A model generated the notes under the pieces. It was not told where the DNA came from, searched no databases, and saw only the letters and a list, made by a program, of their open reading frames with translations. Source: Ancistrus triradiatus (Eukaryota; Chordata; Actinopteri; Siluriformes; Loricariidae). From it: a DNA stretch of 64,000 bases. This document shows, one piece after another, positions 46,657 through 58,300 of this stretch. Where the stretch lies: the NCBI GenBank assembly GCA_025084515.1, contig JAJAGP010000205.1, positions 248,001 to 312,000 on the forward strand, in the 5' to 3' direction. Position 1 is the first letter of the stretch, and every line of letters starts with the position of its first letter. Made by a program: the position numbers and the translations under genes.

Positions 46657-47229
46657 CAAAAAAAATGAAAAACAAAGTTTTATTGCACTTAACAACAGCA
46701 TTTATTACCAGATAACAATAGCATCTTGTTTCTGGGGGGGAAAAATAATGTAAATGTATATATGCGTGCAAAAAATAAGCAATATTAGAGTAATGCACTG
46801 AATGTTCTCTCAGCATCTCTTTGGTTTTAGTCCTTCAGCAGTCCCAGTTTATGAGCGGCGAGTTGTAATGCAGGAAACAAAGTTTCTCTGTATTTTCTCC
46901 ACTTTTTGAATATTGTGAGCCTTGAGGACACGGGCATTGGTTGATGCCAATTATCTAAAAATGGCATTCGTCAGTCTGATTAATCAGCCGGCCTGTTAAT
47001 CGGTCTAACACAAGTCTGAAGTATTCAAAAGTTATCTGAAATCATCTCTCTCAACTGCCTGAACTGGCACTGTGTCTTTCACAATCTATTTGGTGACAGC
47101 ATTTGTTATGTCTTGCCATCTGTTGCTTTTCTTGTCGTGAGACAAGAGTTTTTGTAGAATGATTACGCTAAAGTTTGCTGAGGGTGTTTTTGTAATGGTA
47201 AATTGGCTGGTTTTAGCCTGTCATGGACA

Positions 47230-47620
47230 GCTGACTCAGGAAGTTTGTCATAATCCTTATATTCTGCACATGGTTAGTTTGCAGACGGTGAAATAAGTTA
47301 GTTGTCGAGCTGTCTTCAATGGCAGCCGATGGCGTGGAGCAAAAATGTCAAATTGTCAAACGTGTCAGTGTCACGATGTAATCGCGGCGATATCACGTGC
47401 CTTCCTTGTCTTTATGGAGAGCTAATATTGTCGTTGCATCCTTTGAACACCAGAGGGCACAATCATACATCATATACGGCATATCTTCCATCATATATTC
47501 TCCAATGGAAACTGAAGGGATTTGATGTTTAAATATATCTGTATAGCGCTTTTCACGCACACAATTGATAGTGTTTGACAAACGGGGCATGATAACAGGG
47601 TCTCATTTTTCAGTTAAAGA
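47230..47620 (-). mobile_element. hAT-like fragment with BED-finger relic
   Basis: AGTTTGCAGACGGTGAAATA with GTTGTCGAGCTGTCTTCAAT matches 28590-28650. The following block (ATCATATACGGCATATCTTC, TGTATAGCGCTTTTCACGCA) has a second copy at 52420-52590. Confidence 0.5.
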
Positions 47621-48800
47621 TAGGCGACTACATTTAAAAAAAAAAAAAAATGTGTTACAGCGATTTAGCCCAAAAGAAAGACACGAGCGAAGATTAGTTC
47701 AGGGAGCCCTAATTTGTGTTTTTGTGGGCGTGAACAGATTATAATTTAAATAAACCAGAAAATGGTTTCATACAGTCACTATGAGGTGGTCACCATCATT
47801 CTCCAGCCTTTCAGCTATATTCCACCAGATATTTTCTTTAATAGCCATGTTTTTATAATCAGTGTTCCTTATCATAGGCTCTTTTGCAGTGATACTAGCA
47901 GGATGAGCTGTTCAGCCTGATAACTGAGCTCTGATTGGTCAGTCTGAACAGTTTTAACCCATCCGAACAGTGCAGAAATTAGAACAGGCTCCGATTAAAA
48001 AAAAAAAAACAAACAAACAAAAAAAAAAAGGTAAAAATGTGTTTTTATTTTCAAAACTTGACATACATTCTTTTTCGTCCTTAAAAATCTGACTCTGCCT
48101 GGGTTGGGTCGCATGTAGCATTACTGACTACAGAAATACACAATTGCTGAGGACCTGACATAACTAGTAATACATACATGCATTTGTGTATTTAAAAAGA
48201 GGACCAAAAAGTGACTTCATGAGCAACAAAAATGTCGTACACGGCAAATTCTGATGCTACTACTTCCTGGGAAGATCCTACATGATAAGCTTGCCAAGAA
48301 CAATAGCTGGAAGGAATGGGTCAGGGTCTCATTTCCTGGGAAGAGAGCAGCAGTGTGAATGGACAGTGGACACCACACTACCCTTTGTTCGGTAAAGGTG
48401 AGAGGTGTTTGCAGTTGTAGAGTGAAGGAAGGATGCGTCATAAGACCAAGGCTAACTTTTCAGACAGATAACAAATTAAAGGAAAAAAACTGGATAAAGG
48501 AGGAGTGCTACCCTAGTTGGTGGGAGTGGGAGTGAAATTTCAGACAAACTGTTAGCATCTGAAGAATGATCTTATGTATAGGTATGCACCATTTATCGTC
48601 CATCCAATTAACAGCTGTTCGCTGTAACAGCCGAGGTCTTAAAACTTATAATCAATTATAATAGGAATTAAAAATCTGGACATAGCAGCCGTAGAACACA
48701 AAACAGCAAAGACGCTGTGAGGCGCTACCCGACATATGATGTTACAGTATCCAGTAGTGTCATGAGCTATAATTTTACTTAAACTTCTTACAGATTCCGA

Positions 48801-49909
48801 TTAGGGCTGCAACAACAAATCGATAAAATCGCTAATAATTGATTATTAAGTGTCGACAACGAATTTTATTATCGATTCGTTGTGTCGCATGATTTATATG
48901 TCTCTCGCCTTGTCATATCCGCTTACGTTACTTGCGGCACTTTCGTCAACGCTGGAAAAAAATACGAGAGCGGAACGGAGCGAGGCGGAATCTTCAAATT
49001 AAGTTAGCGTTAAGAATGAAATAAATTCTACAAATGAAACATGACTGGCGCAGAGAAGAAGGTTCGGCTTAAGTTCTCAAAAGAACTTCACACAAAGAGC
49101 TTCACACAACTAAACAATGTGTAACATGCAAGCTTTGCAAAAGTGATTTGACCTGGCACGGGAGCACCCCGGTGCTGATACAGCCCTCGAAACGCAAACA
49201 TGTTGCAGTCACCGATGAGGATGAAGAGAGCTCAACAACAGCGTAAGTCACCACAATATCTCGAGTTTGTTCCGTTTTGAAGTGAGGAAACGTAACGGCG
49301 CACTCTATCCAGCTAGCACGCAAAAAACAGCATCAACCATTCGCATAATGACAGTGATGGAGTTAGCACAGAGATATCCTATATTGGCCAGGCTAGCCAA
49401 GTCCTATTTATGCATTCCTGGTACTTCAACACTGTAAGAGCGTCTGTTCTCTGCGGCATGAAATATAGTCTCTAAAAAAAAGAGCCAGCTTTAGCCAGGA
49501 GCATGTTGACATGCTAACATTTTTGCATTGCAATGCAAAGTTCCTAAAAAAGGGAGTGAATGAGTTTGTATGTAGTGTTTGCATCAGAGATGCACTTATT
49601 CTTCTTTATTAAGATAAGATAAGATAGCCTTTTATTATCCCACAGGAGGAAATTATCTCGTTACGGCACCAAGAAGGAAGAAACAGAATGAATACAAGTA
49701 TACACACTATTATTTCATTTGTTATTTTAATTTATTAATAAATTTCATTTATTATTATTCAATTATCACTTATTTGCTGTTATTCAATGTTATATTTCTG
49801 AATAAAGACATGGAAATGTTTGTTTTTTTTTTTATCCGATTCATCGATTAATCGAAAAAATAATCGACCGATTAATCGATTATTAAAATTATCGTTAGTT
49901 GCAGCCCTA
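48801..49909 (+). mobile_element. hAT element with perfect 8 bp target duplication
   Basis: 1109 bp between TAGGGCTGCAAC and GTTGCAGCCCTA, flanked on both sides by ATTCCGAT, the 8 bp duplication expected of hAT. Subterminal ATCGATTAATCGA-type words occur at both ends. Inside, about 49030-49245 encodes VRLKFSKELHTKSFTQ and, after a frame change, CVTCKLCKSDLTWHGSTP then SKRKHVAVTDEDEESS, part of a BED zinc finger. The rest of the transposase is gone. Confidence 0.88.
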
Positions 49910-50119
49910 ATTCCGATGTTAATTGCTTATTATTTGCATATTATTATTGTTGTTTGGGTTTTTTGCACTCTAGTGCAGTGCATTTTGCTTCTCATTCCCA
50001 GCTGGTCACTTCAACTGTGGATCCACCAGCAGAGGTGGGAGTTAAAGGGCTGAAGTCATGTTTGGAATTCAGACTGTTCTAACTCGATTGATGTGTTTAG
50101 CGACTCGTGTTTCCTTGTA

Positions 50120-50687
50120 CCGTATTTTCTGGACTATAAAACGCACCGGATTATGAGATGCAATATCAACGATCGGCTGGTAACGGATTTATTTTCATAC
50201 ATAAAGCGCATCGGATTATAAGACGCATGAAATGAAACAAAACTCTTAAGTTCCCTCTGAAACTCAGTTTGGTCTTTACCTGGCGCAGGGCGTCTTCTTG
50301 CTTCCTCCACTTCCGTACCACTGATTCGTTAATGTTGAATTCTCTCACAGCTGCTCTATGACCATGTTGTACTGCGTGACTGATAGCGTTGTGTTTGAAA
50401 TCCGCTTAGAAAATAAATGAATGAATGCACGTACCCTAATGCTGAAGCACATACCGTATTACTAGATGCTGCGCACTACGGTTGCCATAAGCTTCGTAAC
50501 TTACCAAGACCGTGCTAAAACATTTTGACAGATTTATGAGCGCCGTGTACCATCTACAATCGGTTCTAGGTCAGAAGGCTCAACCAGAATTAATTCATAC
50601 ATTAGACGCACCGCATTTAAAGGCTCACTGTCGATTTTTGAGAAAATTAAAGGATTTTAAGTGCGCCTTATGGTCCGAAAAATACGG
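50120..50687 (-). mobile_element. Pogo-like element, internally deleted
   Basis: 568 bp with CCGTATTTTCTGGACTATAA and its inverse (TATGGTCCGAAAAATACGG) at the ends and TA flanks. The minus strand at 50348-50230 reads MREFNINESVVRKWRKQEDA, LRQVKTKLSFRG, the N-terminal CENP-B/pogo-type DNA-binding region. The DDE domain is absent. Confidence 0.75.
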
Positions 50688-51005
50688 TACGTCTTTCCGC
50701 TGCTTATTTTTAAGAAGCTGTAAGTGCCTGTCCTATTGGAAGTAGTACTCTGTCCACTACCTGTATATTCTCTGCAACCTACAACTATATAAACTGGTTC
50801 CCATTCACTCGCTGAGTCTCTGTTTCATCAATTTCTCTTATCATTACAGTAGCCTAAAAAGACCATGTGACTGTTATAATGTCTGGTTAAGGTCCATTTC
50901 CGCCAACATTAGACGGCACAAACCTGTAACTGTTATCCAAATTCAGTTAGTAAGAACAACGTGTGACAGAGTCTAACAACAAAGCAAGTATTTTACAGTA
51001 TACTA

Positions 51006-51556
51006 CAGAGGTTGGACAATGAAACTGAAACACCTGTCATTTTAGTGTGGGAGGTTTCATGGCTAAATTGGACCAGTCTGGTGGCCAATCTTCATTAATT
51101 GCACATTCACTGCCAAGGACTACTGAACCATTCTGGAGGACCATGTGCATCCAATGGTTCAAACATTGTATCCTGAAGGCGGTGCCGTGTATCAGGATGA
51201 CAATGCACCAATACACACAGCAAGACTGGTGAAAGATTGGTTTGATGAACATGAAAGTAAAGTTGAACGTCTCTCATGGCCTGCACAGTAACCAGATCTA
51301 AATATTATTGAGCCACTTTGGGGTGTTTTGGAGAAGCGAGTCAGGAAACGTTTTCCTCCACCAGCATCACGTAGTGACCTGGCCACTATCCTGCAAGAAG
51401 AATGGCTTAAAATCCCTCTGACCACTGTGCAGGACTTGTATATGTCATTTCCAAGACGAATTGACGCTGTATTGGCTGCAAAAGGAGGCCCTACACCATA
51501 CTAATAACTTATTGTGGTCTAAAACTAGGTGTTTCAGTTTCATTGTCCAACCCCTG
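51006..51556 (+). mobile_element. Internally deleted Tc1-like element, family H
   Basis: 551 bp, TA-flanked, ends CAGAGGTTGGACAATGAAAC and the inverse. After about 90 bp it jumps to the C-terminal third of a transposase (the TATCAGGATGACAATGCACC region carries the second Asp; AATATTATTGAGCCACTTTG carries the Glu), which then runs intact to GGAGGCCCTACACCATAC and the stop. Confidence 0.88.
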
Positions 51557-51584
51557 TATATTAAGTGATCTTATTAAATGTTGT

Positions 51585-51772
51585 GGTTACATTTAGTGGT
51601 TTGGCAGACGCTCTGATCCAGAGTGGTACAACCTTAAGGTTCTGTCCTAGTCATTATGAGTTGGGGCCTTGCTTAAAGACCCAAGGGTTGGCAGCTTGTC
51701 AGTTCTGGGACTTAACCTGGGTTCTTATGTTCCATAGTCCAGGACCTTACCCACTACACAACCAGAGATTTT
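51585..51772 (-). mobile_element. Diverged V-SINE-like SINE
   Basis: ACATTTAGTGGTTTGGCAGA, CTGATCCAGAGTGGTACAAC and CATAGTCCAGGACCTTACCC follow the order of the reference copy at 364-570 at lower identity. Confidence 0.6.
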
Positions 51773-52170
51773 TAAATCACTGTAATATTTCTGAATTCAT
51801 TTTTCTGGTGGTTTGGTCTTGCACTGTTTTTTTGAAAATCACTTTTCTTGGTGGTTTCTTGAGTGTGAGAGATGGCACTAATTTCCTCTGTGAAATTGGA
51901 GACGTCGGGCTATCGAGTCAGTTTTGACAATGCAGATCATATCTTTCTGTTAACAAACTTGTCTGGTGTTTATAATAAATATCGTGTCTGATTTAATTTC
52001 TGACCACCGCATGCAGAGCTTCCACAGCGTCTTTTATGACGTGTCTTAATTCTATTAGGGGGTTTTATTTAGTATAAATCTGCTTCATTCTCATGACTTT
52101 GCCACTAAATTGTGAACGATGCCTGCTGATTAGATTACTGAAATGTGTGCTCGTGTGCATTTGTCACCAG

Positions 52171-52331
52171 GTCGAGTCAGCTTGTGTCTGGGGAGAAGCT
52201 GAGAAGGGTGCTTGGAGATGGCAGCCAACAAGGGGAAAAACCAGAGCTCCTTGGCATTGCATAAGGTCATCATGGTGGGCAGCGGTGGTGTGGGCAAGTC
52301 TGCCCTCACGCTTCAGTTCATGTATGACGAG
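52171..52331 (+). CDS. ralb: ralb exon with start codon (47 nt UTR plus residues 1-38)
   Basis: The acceptor TTTGTCACCAG ends at 52170. ATG at 52218 opens [17 protein letters not shown] and runs to QFMYDE at donor GTGAGC. It holds the P-loop. This ATG matches the usual Ral start (MAANK). Confidence 0.95.
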
Positions 52332-55300
52332 GTGAGCATTCATGTAGGAGCTCTAAGATGTATAGATATTGTTTATCATTTAGATATCACGTGCATTCTC
52401 TTTGTAACATCTGATGCAGTTGCATTTTTGAGCACCAGAGGTTGCAATTGTGTCATATACGGCATATCTTCCATTCTGCAATGGAAACTGGGTATATTTT
52501 GATATATTTGGAGAGATTTAAAGATATCTGTATAGTGTTTTTCTCACACACAATTGATACAAAAAGGTGTTTGACAAACTGAGCGTGATAGGCTCTCAGT
52601 CTAGCCAAAGAATGAGGCAAAAACAAAACAATTCATTGAACAGATGTTGGATCTATTTGATATTTTAACACAGTAAGGATATTTGTTTGTGACTTTCAGT
52701 TTCAGATAGCACTTAGTTATTTATAATTCTAGATTATAGATAAAATTCTAGAAGAAATTGTGCTTTGTGTATTGTTTACACTTCAGAAATAAAGGAATTG
52801 AATGATATTTACGATGATAGTTCATGGTCTTCTGTGGCTGAATCTTTACATTTCTCCTCAGCCATAAAATTCTTGCATCTGAGAGTTTGTGTCACTCGTA
52901 ACTAACCATGCCACTCATAAATAACCAGTCATTATTTCTAGAAATTAAAAGTATAGATAGTGCATATTTAAATGGACAGTCTGTTCTCCTGCCCAACTGA
53001 TAGGAGAATTGAGTTCTCCCAACATCCAGCTTAGAATAATAGTGTAGAGATTCTTCTAAAGCCTCCAGCTGTAAACTTGCCAGTGATTGACTTGTCACAT
53101 GCTATAAGGCTTTGATGAGAGGCAGAGATCATAAACCTTTTTTCCAACTGCTGAGTTGAGGAAAGCACGAGTAATATTCTGCCTATATTGTTTTCTGGGG
53201 AGGAGTGGAAAAACACTGATTTGGCCCAACTGGATGGATCCAATTCGATTAGATATGCCATTGTTTTAGCAATAATAACCATATATAATTATTTCTCAGT
53301 CTCTTATTAAAATGATTGACAGGGTGAAAAGGCTAAGATATGCTAAAGCTCACAAAGATTGGAATGAAGACACTATGTAACACAAGTTTTGTTCCCAGCT
53401 TTTTAATGTTATATTCCAATTGCTTATGTCTAAAACAAATTAAAAATTGCTTACATTCATCATAAACTTCGCTTTTGTGAGAACGGCAACGAAAATTATG
53501 AATTTTTATTATAGAAACAGGTCACCAACAGGCATGCCGAATAGTATGCTTTGTAGGCCTCACACAACACATCTTAGCAGATGCTTCCTCCACAGAGTAC
53601 TTTTTTCGCTCTTGTCTTTATAAAAATGGCCACAGTACATAGCAAAATGCGTTCTGCTGGATGGATGCAAAAACCTCTTGATGACACATCTAAAATGGAC
53701 TAAGTTGCTGCTGTAACTGTAAGGAAAAAGTGATGTCTTCTCCAAACTCGATCAAAAAATGGTCAATCTTTATTCCATGCGTATCAAAGTACAAGAGTGT
53801 ACTGAGGGATTCAGCAGAGCAAGACTGGATTCACCCGGTAAGCAGAGTAACACACAATATTATACATTTGAAAGTAGTGGTCCCTTCCTAAGCTCCTCCT
53901 GTAATGGGTGTGGGGTGAGTGTGAATACGTGTCGTTATTCAGAATCTGAATAGAGAATGAATTCAGAAACAACCTGTTCTGTCTAGGTCAGTTTCCCCCT
54001 TTGTCTGTGATGGCTGTTGCCCACTTACTATGGCAATCCCAATCAAATAGATCATTGTCTCTCCGTCTCTCAGGGAAGGGCTCTAGTGGCCCCTATATAA
54101 CTGTAGTTATACAGCTACCCTACAAATCTGTACAGTCCCAGAAAAGTTCTAGATAATTCTGGGACAGTTCTAGAGAAACTTCTTGATAGTTCTCCACAAA
54201 ATACAGAAGCTTCTTAAGTATCTTGAAATATGGCGAATATCCTTAAAAATAGATCAATTTCAAAATATCACAAAAGCAAAGTTTACAGGGAATAATAACT
54301 TTTTTCTATTCATTTAGGGTACAAACAATCAGGAAAACACACTTAACAACTGGGAACAAAAATTTTTTTGAAAATTGTTACATGGTGAGATCAGTGGAAT
54401 AGCATATTATGGAGTGATGAATCCAAGTTTGATATTTTTGGTCCAATCGTTGACTGTATTGCTAAAACAACAAATCTGATGGTGGCCTGCACAATACTGT
54501 CTGTTTGAAAAATCTGTGCCACTAATATTTGTGTTTTATGTCAGTTTGTTGAAGACTACGAGCCCACAAAAGCAGACAGTTACCGAAAGAAGGTGGTGCT
54601 GGACGGGGAGGAGGTGCAGATCGATATATTGGACACGGCCGGACAGGAAGACTACGCAGCTATCCGAGACAATTATTTCCGCAGCGGAGAGGGATTTCTG
54701 CTGGTGTTTTCCATAACTGAGCAAGAGTCTTTCACAGCCACAGCAGAGTTCAGGTCAGTATGGGATCAGTATGTACATCACTACAATACTGGGATTTTCA
54801 TTCAGGTAAAAGTATAGAGCAAGTTGCTGAGGGCACATCAGTTTATCTCTTGTGTGTGCATTGTCATCAATTTGGGGGGTGCCTCTGTTCAGTTTGTTTG
54901 CTGTGTAATTATTGCATATCACTCTGTTACTTTGGTATTAGATGGAAGTAGAGATGCAATGATCGATCGGCCGGTGACCGAAACCAGACTGGTTTTAGTG
55001 TGCTTGGCCATGACTGGTGATCGGCCGATCAGTCTCGTATAACTGATACAGTGTTAGTCACATTTAACTTGTGCAGCACACGATGTTGACAGCAGCACAA
55101 ACACAGCCGCATGTGAACAGTACAGTACTTTTCATTGATGTTCACTTTCTTATCCACTTAATCCCGGACAGGGCCGCAGGAGAGTTGGTGCCTAGGCAGG
55201 AACAACCCTAACGAACTACGACAGACGGCGGCCCAGTCCAATATAGTCCAAAACATACACCCATATGCCGGCCACACCACAGGGCTGTAACTCTCCCCTC

Positions 55301-58300
55301 TCCCTCCTCTCCTCCTCCGTTATCTGGGGACGAAGTGCCACCAAGAACTTTCCTGCTTAGACTCAAGATCCTGGAGTGACTCTGTATTCCGATACACAGT
55401 CACTCCAGGATCTTGAGTCTAAGCAGGAAAGTTCTTGGTGGCACTTCGTCCCCAGATAACTGGAGGAGGGAGAGATGTGGTGCTGATGTGCATATGTTAC
55501 TTGAACTATGACTCCATGACTTATTAGTTTAGATAAATTAGTTTTGTTCTTAGATTTATCATCTACGCCGCCCAAGGAGGTTGGGTGCTTTTTTGAGTCT
55601 TGGTCCTCCCAAGGCTTCTTTATCATAACACTTAGGGAGTTTTGCCTTGCCACTGGTGCCCTAGGCGTGCTCAATTGTTATTGTTGATTGGACATAGATA
55701 TTAGGAGATAATCTAAAATTGTGAAGTTGCTTTGAGACAATGCTCCATTGTAAAAAGCACTATATAAATAAATCTGACTTGAGTCATGCACACACTGCAC
55801 AGTGCTTTTATTAACTTGAATTCAGTAGGTGTGTGTACAGAGCTCTAAACATGGTTTGATTTCTGTAGAGTTTTGTATACTACCTAAATAGTGCAAAGAA
55901 GGAGGTAGGAATCCTAATGAGGGTGTAGGCATCTGTTTGGGACACAGCCATGTCTTCAGTGTGGTAGTTCTTCAGAGCGTGCTGTTTGCAATACACGGAT
56001 GGCGAAAACCAGCCTTGGGGGAACAACTCTGGACGTTTAAAACAGCAAAAAACTCTTTTTTTTTTTTTTTTTTCCTACAAAAACAGCAACTTTTATTTGA
56101 GAAACCAAAAGATTTGCTTTAGGTTACTGAGGTTAAGGTAAGGGTTATGGGTAGATGTATCATTTAATTAGCTACAGTAACCATTATGTTAATAGAAAGT
56201 CCTCAAAAGTATAGTGAAGTGTGTGTGTGGGGTTAGTTCCTCAGGTTGCTGCCTCTGCTTTTTTTTAGGAATTGTTTCATTTTGGCACTGAACACTACAA
56301 AGTATAAACAGTTATTTCCTTGTACACTCATATATTGTTGTACGAATGCACCTCATTCCGGAAAATGGTTAGTCATATGTGCAAACACTTACTCTTCTGT
56401 CTCACAGCATGTCTTTTAAAGTTTAGGTTACTCACAGAAAGGTGGAAGTGAATGGTATAGGAGGAGGTAAGAAGCCATTCAGAACATAGTCTGCCTGTGG
56501 CATTTTCCAGATTTGCCTTTCTTTATAGGGAATTAATGGTTCAGATAGCGAATTTGGGGTTTATTTTCTTATTTAACTTTGCATCAGCCCAATGGCTATT
56601 CAAACAAGAGCAAGGTTAGTCAGATGCATTCAGATGGAGGCAATTTAGAGCAACCAGGTAAGGCATGTGTGTGTGGCACCCTGCCAGGTTGGATGCACCG
56701 CCAAGACAATGAGTGCGTTTACATGCACTTAATAATCGATAACTGCAGAAAATCAGATTTTGTCAGTAATCCGATCAACGAGTGTACAGTGAGGCAAAAA
56801 AGTTTTGTCAGCCACTGATTGTGCAACTTCTCCTACTTGGAAAGATGAGAGAGGTCTGGAATTTTCATCATAGGTACACACTTCAACTATGAGAGACAAA
56901 ATGAGGAAACAAAAATCCAGGAAATCACATTGTAGGATTTTTAAAGAATTTAATTGTAAATTATGGTGGAAAATAAGTATTTGGTCACCCACAAACAAGC
57001 AAAATTTCTGGCTCTGACAGACCTGTAACTTCTTCTTTAAGAAGCTCTTCTGTCCTCCACTCGTTACCAGTATTAATGGCACCTGTTTGACCTCATTATC
57101 TGTATAAAAGACACCTGTCCACAGCCTCAAACAGTCAGTCTCCAAGCTTAACTATGACCAAGACCAAAGAGCTGTCGAAGGACACCAGGAAGAAAATTGT
57201 GGACCTGCACCAGGCTGGGAAGAGTGAATCTACAATAGGCAGGCAGGTTGGTGTGAATAAATCAACTGTTGGAGCAATTGTAAGAAAATGGAAGACATAT
57301 AAGACCATTGATAATCTCCCTCAATCTGGGGCTCCACACAAGATCTCATCCTGTGGGGTCAAAGATCATGAGAACGGTGAGCAAAAATCCCAGAACTACA
57401 CGGAGGGACCTGATGAATAACCTGCAGAGAGCTGGGACGAAAGTAACAAAGGCTACCATCAATAACACACTACGCCGAGAGTCCTGGCAGTGCCAGGCGT
57501 GTCCCCTTTGGAGCTGTTTTTCTGCATAGGGGACAGGACGACTGATTCGTGTTAAGGGAAGAATGAACGGGGCCATGTATCGTGAGATTTTAAGCCAAAA
57601 CCTCCTTCCATCAGTGAGAGCATTGAAGAGGGAACGTGGCTGGGGCTTCCAGTATGACAATGATCCCAAACACACCGCTCGGGCAACGAAGTGGCGGCTT
57701 CGTAAAAAGCACTTTAAGGTCTTGGAGTGGCCTAGCCAGTCTCCAGACCTCAACCCCATAGAAAACTTGTGGAGGGAGTTGAAAGTCCGTGTTGCCCAGT
57801 GACAGCCCCAAAACATCACTGCTCTAGAGAAGATCTGCATGGAGGAATGGGCCAAAATATCAGCTACAGTGTGCGCAAATCTGGTGAAGACTTACAAGAA
57901 ACGTTTGACCTCTGTCATTGCCAACAAAGATTAAGTTTAAATAGTATTGAGTTGAACTTTTGTTATTGACGAAGTACTTATTTTCCACCATAATGTACAA
58001 TTAAATTCTTTAAAAATCCTACAATGTGATTTCCCGGAATTTTTTCCCGGACTTTTTTCTCATAGTTTTCTCTCTCATCTGCTTAAGTAGGAGAACTTGC
58101 ACAATCAGTGGCTGACTAAATACTTTTTTGCCCCACTGTACATGCACTTGAGTAATCAGATAATGGGAAACCTCTGGGTTTACATGACTCAGGCAGTAAT
58201 CAGATTTCTATTTTGCATCCAGCCAATATTCTCATAGAAATATGTGACAAACTTCAAAATATAATATTAAATATTCAAATTATTTTGTTTTCTTGAGTAT

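Larger units (their letters stand above)
27464..52170 (+). other. ralb: Inferred ralb intron 1, about 24.7 kb
   Basis: If the first exon is right, this interval is a single intron made largely of repeats: degenerate ~400 bp tandem units at its start, Tc1 families A, B, F and H, SINEs, a foldback-like array, a hAT and a pogo element. No host coding exon was found in it. Stretches where I see no recognisable feature include 33.40-33.88, 34.40-34.72, 36.35-36.83, 37.73-38.87, 40.35-40.72, 42.82-43.79, 44.91-45.80, 47.63-48.79 and 50.70-51.00 kb. Confidence 0.4.

Noticed and set aside
52212..52217. An earlier ralb start (two extra codons before MAANK)
   Set aside because: It would need a TTG start; the ATG at 52218 gives the conserved Ral N-terminus.
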